Origin: Bacteroidota bacterium
GTDB taxonomy: Bacteria > Bacteroidota > Bacteroidia > Cytophagales > Cyclobacteriaceae
Reading direction: 5' to 3'
Assembly: GCA_016866235.1 (NCBI GenBank)
Contig: VGMW01000003.1
Span: 124,001-188,000 of the forward strand
DNA: 64,000 nt
Shown: positions 28,523 to 36,521 of the stretch, piece by piece
Numbering within the stretch: the first letter of the stretch is position 1
How the letters are laid out: each line of letters opens with the position of its first letter
Made by a program: the position numbers and the translations under genes
The notes under the pieces: generated by a model
Seen by the model: only the letters and a program-made list of their open reading frames with translations
The model's database searches: none
What the model was told of the DNA's origin: nothing

Positions 28523-29764
28523 TTAGTAATGGCACTTTGCACATTCAAGACCACCGATGTCCTCAACCTTTAAATTGGTCTTGGAAGTCTTGCCGTGAAG
28601 CTCGACCAACTTATCGTAGTAGGCGTTGCCTTTGGTATTGACGTCCGTTTTACGGTGACAATCGATACACCAGCCCATGGTGAGCAGTGAGTATTGCTTA
28701 ACCACATCCATTTGCTCGATCGGTCCGTGGCAGGTCTGACATTGGATGTTGCCTACGGTCACGTGTTGCGCATGGTTGAAATATGCCAGGTCAGGAAGGT
28801 TGTGAATCCTTACCCATTCTATAGGCTTATTGTTTTGAACGGCGGCGTAAATCTTGGCAATCTCGCCCTCACCGGTTACGGTGCCCGACTTAATCTGAGT
28901 ATGGCAATTCATACAGACGTTGGCAGAAGGGATGTTGGCGCTCTTACCTTTTGCTGCACCCGTGTGGCAATACTTACATTCAATTTCGTATTGACCTGCA
29001 TGAACTTTATGAGAAAAAGCAATGGGTTGTTTCGGTTCGTAGTTTTGTTGAACACCGATGGTGTATAACCCGTCGATAACGGTTTTGAATCCTACTGCTG
29101 CAACGATAAAGCAAACGATGAAAAGGAAGGCAGGGCTTTGCAGCGTACCCGAAATCGTGAAGGGTGAATGCACCACCTCTTTATCCTCATCCGTTAAACT
29201 TCTTTGATCGAGGAATTTCTTGAGCGTTGTTAAAATAAAGCCAAGAATCACCACCAAAAGCACCAGGATGATGATCATCCCCACCAGGATAAGGTTCAGG
29301 TAACCTTCAGGAATCCCAGCCCCAGCAGCTGGAACTGCAGCACCTGGCTGCGCAGCGGCAACAGTTTGCTCTGGCTTTTCAGCTTCTGATTTTACATAAG
29401 CGAGAATCGCAAGAACCTGATCATCCTTAAAACCAGTAAAGGCCGTCATCTGGGCCTTTTGGTATTCTTCATAAATTTTTACTGCATAAGCATCGCCGCT
29501 GGCTATAACCTTGGCAGGATTTTTTACCCACTCTATAATCCATTTAATGGATGGGGCTCGTCCTTCGACACCAGCCAAGGCAGGACCGACCAGCTTTCGT
29601 TTTACAGCATGGCAGGATTTACAGTTGGCGTTGAAGAGACTTTCGCCTTCTTTAATGACTGCCGCATCGGTTGGAATTTCCTGAGAATGCCCTGCTGCAG
29701 AAAAGAGGACAAAGGCCAGCAGTAGTGTTGCACGACCAAGTCCATTCTTTAGGGTTCTAATCAT
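28523..29764 (-). CDS. actA: Alternative complex III subunit ActA, multiheme cytochrome c
   Basis: CKSCH, CKYCH, CMNCH, CQTCH, CIDCH and terminal CAKCH: six CxxCH motifs; signal peptide plus one TM. Confidence 0.9.
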   Translation of the reverse strand: MIRTLKNGLGRATLLLAFVLFSAAGHSQEIPTDAAVIKEGESLFNANCKSCHAVKRKLVGPALAGVEGRAPSIKWIIEWVKNPAKVIASGDAYAVKIYEEYQKAQMTAFTGFKDDQVLAILAYVKSEAEKPEQTVAAAQPGAAVPAAGAGIPEGYLNLILVGMIIILVLLVVILGFILTTLKKFLDQRSLTDEDKEVVHSPFTISGTLQSPAFLFIVCFIVAAVGFKTVIDGLYTIGVQQNYEPKQPIAFSHKVHAGQYEIECKYCHTGAAKGKSANIPSANVCMNCHTQIKSGTVTGEGEIAKIYAAVQNNKPIEWVRIHNLPDLAYFNHAQHVTVGNIQCQTCHGPIEQMDVVKQYSLLTMGWCIDCHRKTDVNTKGNAYYDKLVELHGKTSKTNLKVEDIGGLECAKCHY

Positions 29765-29801
29765 GAGGATTTGGGATCCGGTTTTTTACTAAAAATCGCC
29801 C

Positions 29802-29832
29802 CAAATCTAAGGCAGGAAGCCGTTTTTTCAAA
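29802..29832 (-). promoter_or_regulatory. Bacteroidetes-type promoter for the act/cox cluster
   Basis: Minus strand TTTG-AAAAAACGGCTTCCTGCCT(19)-TAGATTTG, an exact match to TTTG-N19-TAnnTTTG, about 38 nt upstream of the actA ATG. Confidence 0.75.
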
Positions 29833-30149
29833 TTTATTTCTTGAATCGGGAACTATTTTTTGAGTTAGGCAACCGACCAAAAAATGTAAGAGAAAATTCT
29901 CCCAGCCCTACATCGAAAAATGATGATAAAAGTCATACTTCATTGGCCCAGAAAATGTAAAAATGTAACTAACTCAAAACAAGTTAATTCAGGATAATCG
30001 CTAAAGTCAACTGATAAATGAAATGGGGTTTTCGAACCCACTTTTAAGGAAAAATCAATCAGGCTAAGAGCAAAACTTTGCTCAAAAGCAGTCACCAAGG
30101 GCGACTCTGGAAAAGCAAAAAGAAATTTGATTTTTTTTTAAGTGAGGGC

Positions 30150-30515
30150 CTAGTCCCACTTAAGCTCGGAGTCCTGAGCAGATCCCTGAGGTGCTCTGTA
30201 GGAACCTTCCTCCGATTCACGCTGCTGGTCGAACTGTGAGAAATCGACGTTGGGCATTAATTCGGTTTTAACATGGTTCACAATATTGTTCATGGCTTCC
30301 ATGAACTTATTGAAGTCTTCCTTATAAAGGAAAATCTTATGTTTTTCATACGTAAACCCATCACCGTCACCATGATACCTCTTTTTACTTTCTGTGATGG
30401 TTATGTAGAAGTCGTTGCTTCTGGTTGCCTTCACATCAAAAAAATACATACGCTTTCCAGCCTTTACCTTTTGGGAATAAATCTCCTCACGTCCAGGTAC
30501 ATTCGAATCTTCCAC
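30150..30515 (-). CDS. DUF3276 / PUR-alpha-like nucleic-acid-binding protein
   Basis: EEIYSQKVKAGKRMYFFDVKATRSNDFYITITESKKR...KHKIFLYKEDFNKFMEAM. Confidence 0.85.
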   Translation of the reverse strand: MEDSNVPGREEIYSQKVKAGKRMYFFDVKATRSNDFYITITESKKRYHGDGDGFTYEKHKIFLYKEDFNKFMEAMNNIVNHVKTELMPNVDFSQFDQQRESEEGSYRAPQGSAQDSELKWD

Positions 30516-30658
30516 GGTTTCTGTCAGTTTGTTAAGAGGTTAAACTGTCTGAAAATTAATCATTAATCGTTATGAGACAAATCAATTACTTGATTTTTGA
30601 GCCAATTTCAGGCATTTAGGACTTTAATGTTGAACAGCGTCCTTACATTTAAAGCTTC

Positions 30659-31615
30659 ATGGAAAAATTATCCCTTCAAGAAGCCTCCAGAAAGGCCATG
30701 TCCCACGGTTTGGAATTCCTTGCCCGTCAGCTTGTTGAGGGATTTGTTACTGGTTTGCATAAGTCACCCTACCACGGTTTCTCCGTAGAGTTTGCAGAAC
30801 ACAGGTTGTACAACAACGGTCAGTCCACCAAAAACATCGATTGGAAGGTATTTGCACGTACCGACAAGCTTTTCACCCGCCAATACGAAGAGGAAACAAA
30901 CCTCAGGTGCATGTTGTTGCTTGATTGCTCTCCATCCATGTTTTATCCGGACCGTGATGAGAATAAGTTCAGGTTTAGTGTTCTAGCCTCGGCAGCCCTG
31001 GCATGGCTCCTATACAAGCAGAGGGATGCAACAGGTCTGTGTTTGTTTGATGATGAGATCAAGGCCATCACGCCAGTGAAATCAACGCGGGCAGGCATTG
31101 AACAGATCTTCAGTGCCCTTCAGCAGGCACAGGAAAATCCCATCAAAGCCCAAGGACAAGGAAGTCAATCCCTTTCCTCTTCGACCAGGCGGACCACCAC
31201 TTCCATCCCAAGCGTTCTTCATGAGATTGCAGAAAAGATCCACAAACGCGCACTTATCATCCTTTTTTCTGATTTGCTGAGCAATGAGGATCCAGATGAA
31301 ACTTTCAAGGCATTACAACACCTCAAACACAACAAGCACGAGGTGATCATCTTTCACATTTTCGATCGGAACACTGAACAAGCGTTTGATTTCGAAGACC
31401 GTCCCTATGAGTTCATCGATATCGAAACCGGTGAAAAGATCATGCTCAGGCCAACCGATGTACGAGCATCCTACCTTCAGAGGGTAGGAGAATTTGAAAG
31501 TGAACTCAAGCACCGCTGCCACCAACTTAAAATAGACCTGGTGGAGGCTGACATCAATTCAGGGTTTGAACCCATCCTGGAAGCCTATCTTCTAAAGCGA
31601 AGGAAGTTGGCTTAA
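30659..31615 (+). CDS. DUF58 domain-containing protein
   Basis: GFVTGLHKSPYHGFSVEFAEHRLYNNGQSTKNIDWKVFARTDKLF, LLLDCSPSM. Confidence 0.9.
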   Translation: MEKLSLQEASRKAMSHGLEFLARQLVEGFVTGLHKSPYHGFSVEFAEHRLYNNGQSTKNIDWKVFARTDKLFTRQYEEETNLRCMLLLDCSPSMFYPDRDENKFRFSVLASAALAWLLYKQRDATGLCLFDDEIKAITPVKSTRAGIEQIFSALQQAQENPIKAQGQGSQSLSSSTRRTTTSIPSVLHEIAEKIHKRALIILFSDLLSNEDPDETFKALQHLKHNKHEVIIFHIFDRNTEQAFDFEDRPYEFIDIETGEKIMLRPTDVRASYLQRVGEFESELKHRCHQLKIDLVEADINSGFEPILEAYLLKRRKLA

Positions 31616-31627
31616 AGCTTTTTGATA

Positions 31628-31987
31628 TTACCCTTGCAGCGTTTCGTTGTGAAGCCAGGCCTTCTTGGCCATCAGCTCATCTTTTGATTCAACATAATCA
31701 GGGTCAGGAACGCAACAATCCACGGGGCATACCGCGGCACACTGGGGTTCTTCGTGAAAGCCCGTACATTCCGTACACTTACCAGAAACGATGTAATAGA
31801 ACTCGTTCGAAACGGGAAGCTGGTCTGCATTAGCATCTACAGTGGAACCGTCTTCTAATTGAACCTCTTTTAATGCTGTACCGCCAGCCCAGGTCCAATC
31901 TCTACCACCCTCATAGATGGCAGTATTGGGACACTCTGGTTCACAGGCCCCACAATTGATACACTCTTCTGTAATTTTGATCGCCAT
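31628..31987 (-). CDS. 4Fe-4S dicluster ferredoxin
   Basis: MAIKITEECINCGACEPECPN ... CTECTGFHEEPQCAAVCPVDCC; start at ATG 31987. Confidence 0.92.
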   Translation of the reverse strand: MAIKITEECINCGACEPECPNTAIYEGGRDWTWAGGTALKEVQLEDGSTVDANADQLPVSNEFYYIVSGKCTECTGFHEEPQCAAVCPVDCCVPDPDYVESKDELMAKKAWLHNETLQG

Positions 31988-32003
31988 TGCTGAAAAATCA
32001 GTG

Positions 32004-32011
32004 CAAAAATA
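32004..32011 (-). promoter_or_regulatory. Candidate -7 box TATTTTTG upstream of ferredoxin gene
   Basis: Exact TAnnTTTG, 16 nt before the start; near-match TTCG at N19. Confidence 0.45.
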
Positions 32012-32063
32012 CAAACACGCGTTGCATTAACGAAATCCGGTAAATCAGGTTTAATCCCAAGCT

Positions 32064-33077
32064 ATGTTAACCTTTGAACAACGTATCGAAGACTTCTCAA
32101 AACTAGGCGATTTGCTTATTGACGATGGGTATGTTTCAAGCCTGGCCGGTGAAGCACAAATGCGTAACGGATGGTTCACTCCGGAAAATGTGCATCTGGC
32201 GGTCAGAAACATTTCAACCTGGCTTAAAAAAGAGGCCTTATCTGCCTGGATTCGTCCATATGTAGCCACACCACAGAGAAAAATGATTGTTGGGACGGTC
32301 ATGGCAGGCAACATTCCACTGGTTGGCTTTCATGATTTGCTTGCAGTTTTATTGTCGGGACACACCCTGCATGCCAAGCTTAGTCACCAGGATAACTTTT
32401 TATTGCCCCGGTTGTTTGGTGAACTCTGCCGCATTAATCCAGCCTGGGAAAGCGAAGTTGTTTTCACGGAACAACTGAAACAAGCTGAGGCTGTTATCGC
32501 GACGGGTAGCAACAACAGTGCACGGTACTTTGAATATTACTTTAAAGATCGACCACTGTTGTTAAGGAAAAACCGGTCTTCTGTTGCTGTGCTCAATGGA
32601 ATGGAATCACCTGAGTCGTTGCTTCAACTTGGCCATGATTTGTTTTCCTACTTCGGCTTAGGTTGCAGAAACGTATCGAAGATCTACATGCCAGAAGGCT
32701 ACGATCTTAATACGGTCATCAAAAATATTTTACCGTTTGGAAAGCTTCTGGATCATCATAAATATGCCAATTGTTATACCTACCAACGGGCAGTGTTACT
32801 GGTCGATCAACAAACTTTTACGGATAATGGATTTTGTGTCTTTCAGGATTCAAAACAAATTTCATCACCTGTTTCGGTAATTTTTACAGAAACCTATAAG
32901 CATCCCGATTCACTCAGGGAAACTCTTGAGTCCAGAAAAGAAGAGATACAATGTGTGGTTTCAGCGATGAAGGAATTTCCTTCGGCTGTTGAATTCGGAA
33001 AAACTCAGTCACCAGGGCTGACAGACTATGCCGACGATATGAATACCCTTGAATTTCTTTCTAAGCTAAACGGCTGA
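32064..33077 (+). CDS. LuxC-like acyl-CoA reductase
   Basis: MIVGTVMAGNIPLVGFHDLLAVLLSGHTLHAKLSHQD, FSYFGLGCRNVSKIY (candidate catalytic Cys). Confidence 0.85.
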   Translation: MLTFEQRIEDFSKLGDLLIDDGYVSSLAGEAQMRNGWFTPENVHLAVRNISTWLKKEALSAWIRPYVATPQRKMIVGTVMAGNIPLVGFHDLLAVLLSGHTLHAKLSHQDNFLLPRLFGELCRINPAWESEVVFTEQLKQAEAVIATGSNNSARYFEYYFKDRPLLLRKNRSSVAVLNGMESPESLLQLGHDLFSYFGLGCRNVSKIYMPEGYDLNTVIKNILPFGKLLDHHKYANCYTYQRAVLLVDQQTFTDNGFCVFQDSKQISSPVSVIFTETYKHPDSLRETLESRKEEIQCVVSAMKEFPSAVEFGKTQSPGLTDYADDMNTLEFLSKLNG

Positions 33078-33079
33078 AA

Positions 33080-33661
33080 TCAATTCAAATGGAAGACACC
33101 CTTTGAACGCTCCGTGGCTTTGAGCAAGGCCATCTCATATTCGAGTCTTGACGACAGAAATTTCTCACGTTTCTCACCGGAGCGACCCACCAGTGCCAGG
33201 CGCTCGGTAAGGCTAAGGTTTAACGCAGTCGCGATCTCCCACAGGCTGATCTCACCACTTCGCACATACCAGCGTGCTTTATCGCGGTACTCCGTGAATT
33301 GAGCCACCAGCGATTCACCTGCGAGGTCCCCATCATTGCTTGCCAATTCATTTACAGTACCACCCGGATACAGCTTATCCTTGAAATAAGGCTGAAGCCC
33401 CTCAAGTCTGAAAAGTCCAGTGCATTTTACAATGATGTCTGACTCACCGCCCTGGTGGCGTTTGATCACCCGTTCCAACTTAACCAAAGATCCAAAGTTT
33501 GATTCATTGGCAGCGTGCTCTGGAAAAATACCGAATACGAGATCAGATTTTTCAGCATCACTTAACAGTTGCCTGTAACGAGGCTCAAAAATATGCAGTG
33601 GCACCAGCTCTGAGGGCAGCGGAAAAATCCGCAAGGGAAACATTGGAATATGCATGCTCAA
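33080..33661 (-). CDS. LON peptidase substrate-binding (N-terminal) domain protein
   Basis: IPMFPLRIFPLPSELVPLHIFEPRYRQLLSDA. Confidence 0.88.
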   Translation of the reverse strand: MSMHIPMFPLRIFPLPSELVPLHIFEPRYRQLLSDAEKSDLVFGIFPEHAANESNFGSLVKLERVIKRHQGGESDIIVKCTGLFRLEGLQPYFKDKLYPGGTVNELASNDGDLAGESLVAQFTEYRDKARWYVRSGEISLWEIATALNLSLTERLALVGRSGEKREKFLSSRLEYEMALLKATERSKGVFHLN

Positions 33662-34188
33662 AAATCGAATAATGATCGAACCGGTGCACCAAAGGATTGC
33701 TCCAAATTCTTTTTTCCACTTAAAAACTGGAGTGAAATGACGAAGGAGAAACCTGTAACCTCACCCCCTAACCTTTTGACCAATCGACCTGCCGCTGCGG
33801 CTGTTCCGCCGGTAGCGAGAAGGTCGTCATGGATCAAGATTTTTTGTCCATTGCGAACGGCATCTTCATGCATCTCAACAGTAGCCGTTCCATACTCCAG
33901 ATCATAGGTTTCAGAGAGACGCTTGTATGGGAGTTTTCCAGCTTTGCGAACTGGTAAAAACGGAACATTCAATGCATCGGCTAAGGCCATCCCAAAAAGA
34001 AATCCCCTTGCCTCGATTCCTGCCACCGCCTCTATACCATGCGATGCATATTGATCTGTTAATAAGGTTGTTAATAGTTTTCTCGCTTTTGCATTCGCGA
34101 GAATGGGTGTAATGTCTTTGAAAACAATACCGGCTTTTGGGAAATCTTTTACATCCCGTATCAACGACTTGACTTCCTCTAAGTTCAT
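33658..34188 (-). CDS. apt: Adenine phosphoribosyltransferase
   Basis: FPKAGIVFKDITPIL, GIEARGFLFGMALA, VLIHDDLLATGGTAAA (PRPP motif). Confidence 0.94.
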   Translation of the reverse strand: MNLEEVKSLIRDVKDFPKAGIVFKDITPILANAKARKLLTTLLTDQYASHGIEAVAGIEARGFLFGMALADALNVPFLPVRKAGKLPYKRLSETYDLEYGTATVEMHEDAVRNGQKILIHDDLLATGGTAAAAGRLVKRLGGEVTGFSFVISLQFLSGKKNLEQSFGAPVRSLFDF

Positions 34189-35432
34189 CTCTTGTTTGCG
34201 TTTCTATTGAATCGTATTTGCCCATCCAGCATCACCATATCAACTGCATTCATTCCGTAATGGTAAGGCAAGAAAGCCAGTCGTTCCGAAGGTCTGGTAA
34301 TAATGAGCGATGCACGCTTCCCCGGCCAGATAGAACCAAGGCTGGACTGCCATTCTAATGAAATGGCAGGGTTAATGGTTAAGGCATGAAGACCCTCTTC
34401 AGGTGTCATTTTCATTCGGATACAGGCCAATGACCACATCAACATCAGGTTTCCAGATGGCGAACTGCCCGGATTGTAATCGCTGGCAATACTTATGGGC
34501 AAACCTGCTTCAATCATCTTTCTTGCCGGAGGCATGGACAATCCAAGAAAATTGGCAGCACCAGGAAGTGCTGTTGGCATGACCTGACTGCTTGCTAAAA
34601 TTTTAATCTCCTCCTCTCCTATTTGCTCCAGGTGGTCGGCACTGAGCGCTTTGGTTTTGACGGCAGCCTGAACCCCGCCTGAATTCGATAATTGATTGGC
34701 GTGCACTCGTGCTTTCATTCCTGCACGCACACCCGCTTCCAGAATTTCTATGGACTGGTCCATGGAGAAAAATCCCTCCTCACAAAAGACATCGATATAA
34801 TCGGCAAGGTGCTCAGCAGCCACGGCGGGGATCATTTCTCCGATGACCATGCGCACATAATCATCCTTTGTAATTCCAGCGGGCACTGCATGCGCTCCAA
34901 GGAAGGTGGTTCGAACGGGGATATCGCAGGCCTCGCCCAACCTACGGGCTACGCGCAGCATCTTAAGCTCACTTTCAACGGAGAGCCCGTAGCCACTTTT
35001 TATTTCCAAAGCGCCAGTTCCGTGCTCAACAACTTCCTGCACCCTGCCGCTTGCCAGGTGAAACAGTTCATCTTCTGAGCACTGATTAAGCTTACGCGCA
35101 CTATTCAAAATTCCTCCTCCCGAACGTGCAATGTCCTGATAAGATACACCCCGAATCTTCATCACAAACTCCTCTTCACGGTAGGCTGGAAAAACAATGT
35201 GCGTATGACTATCGATGAATACCGGAAGTACCAATCTTTCTTTAGCATCCAACACCACATCGGCATGTTCAGGTGCATCTTCAGCCGGACCAAAGCGATC
35301 AATCAGGCCATCCCGAATAAACAAGTAAGCATTTTTTAAGGATGGCGAATCGGCCATGGCCTTACCGCAAACCGCAGAACTGCCTTCAAAAATCTGAAAC
35401 AACTCGCGGATGTTGTTGATCAGGATGGTCAT
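34185..35432 (-). CDS. hutI: Imidazolonepropionase
   Basis: FIDSHTHIVFPAYREEEF, EIKSGYGLS, FLGAHAVP, ASDYNPGSSPSGNL. Confidence 0.93.
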   Translation of the reverse strand: MTILINNIRELFQIFEGSSAVCGKAMADSPSLKNAYLFIRDGLIDRFGPAEDAPEHADVVLDAKERLVLPVFIDSHTHIVFPAYREEEFVMKIRGVSYQDIARSGGGILNSARKLNQCSEDELFHLASGRVQEVVEHGTGALEIKSGYGLSVESELKMLRVARRLGEACDIPVRTTFLGAHAVPAGITKDDYVRMVIGEMIPAVAAEHLADYIDVFCEEGFFSMDQSIEILEAGVRAGMKARVHANQLSNSGGVQAAVKTKALSADHLEQIGEEEIKILASSQVMPTALPGAANFLGLSMPPARKMIEAGLPISIASDYNPGSSPSGNLMLMWSLACIRMKMTPEEGLHALTINPAISLEWQSSLGSIWPGKRASLIITRPSERLAFLPYHYGMNAVDMVMLDGQIRFNRNANKR

Positions 35433-36478
35433 TCTATGAATTCGATGTCCTCGTGTTCGTTTGGACGACGATCGCGTTTAAAGAGAAAACTGCCAAACAT
35501 AGGAATGGTAACCTTGACATTGGCAAAGACACCCTGCTTGGTTGGTCCAGGCCTAATCCCTGCTTCAGCCCCAAATCCCCATCCGAGATGGCGGTTGAAC
35601 TTGCCGTCTAATCCAGCACGAAACCCTAACGGACTGAATGAAACTTTAGTAACCGGATATGGGGTATTGAGGTAACGAACCGGATCTATACTTAAGGCCG
35701 GAGCGTACATTACATCGGCATATACCACCATGATTCCATCGTCCAGGGTATTTTCAAAATGCTTGAACTCAACGGCTACATTCCGGATGGTGGTTACACC
35801 TGTTCCCAAATAGAAAGTAGTTGCCGTCATGCTGCTAAATCCACGGAGTGGAATATCCCTACCCAATGCATCGCGATAAATCTCAGGAAGAAAAATATCG
35901 GCGTTGGATAATCCTTGTCGTTCCAAAATAGTTGAGACGTCTACCGTAGATCGCCATTGAACTGCCCCGGCACGGAATCCATAGATCTTCCGAACTTTTG
36001 AAGGGATCTTAACTTTCCGTGGAACCGTGGCGGTCCAGGCATTCTTAGTTAACGCGGCATTGTATAAGATCACCTTGGAATGTCCCTTTCGTTCAACATC
36101 ACGGATATGAATGTTAACCGATGCTTCTACATAGTAAAAACCTACCGGTGAATTTTCAGTCTTACTGTTTTTGGAAGCATTCTCTCTGGAAACATCTAAA
36201 AGTGATTCAGAATAGGGCCTACGGAACTGCAGTCTATAATCTGCTTTATGATCCGGGAGGTAATGCGCATCTACGCCCCAACCTGCATTGGAGGAGGTGG
36301 AAAAGTATTCACCATAGAAAGGTTGAACACCTGCAAAAAGATATCGGATATAATTCGGGCGATCGTAGATTACCCTTGCACCCAGACTGTCCTGGGCAAG
36401 AGAAGTTAATGAAAATAAAAACGAGGATACAGCCAGACCAACACGGAAGGAAAACAAAAAAAAGGGCCTGGAAATCAT
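35429..36478 (-). CDS. Hypothetical secreted/outer membrane protein
   Basis: Signal peptide; C-terminal beta-strand-rich segment; no recognised family. Confidence 0.6.
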   Translation of the reverse strand: MISRPFFLFSFRVGLAVSSFLFSLTSLAQDSLGARVIYDRPNYIRYLFAGVQPFYGEYFSTSSNAGWGVDAHYLPDHKADYRLQFRRPYSESLLDVSRENASKNSKTENSPVGFYYVEASVNIHIRDVERKGHSKVILYNAALTKNAWTATVPRKVKIPSKVRKIYGFRAGAVQWRSTVDVSTILERQGLSNADIFLPEIYRDALGRDIPLRGFSSMTATTFYLGTGVTTIRNVAVEFKHFENTLDDGIMVVYADVMYAPALSIDPVRYLNTPYPVTKVSFSPLGFRAGLDGKFNRHLGWGFGAEAGIRPGPTKQGVFANVKVTIPMFGSFLFKRDRRPNEHEDIEFIE

Positions 36479-36521
36479 CAGTCAAATTTAGTCAATAGGA
36501 ACGATTGGATGACCATCCCGG

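Noticed and set aside
29990-30090. GGGTT-CGAA-AACCC hairpin and GAGCAAA..TTTGCTC inverted repeat upstream of the act operon
   Set aside because: Short stems in AT-rich DNA without a T-tract or conserved context; not distinguishable from chance here.
30131-30170. Possible terminator at the end of the DUF3276 gene (TTAAGTGGGAC-TAG-GCCCTCACTTAA)
   Set aside because: On the transcribed (minus) strand the hairpin is followed by poly-A, not poly-T, so it is not a standard intrinsic terminator.
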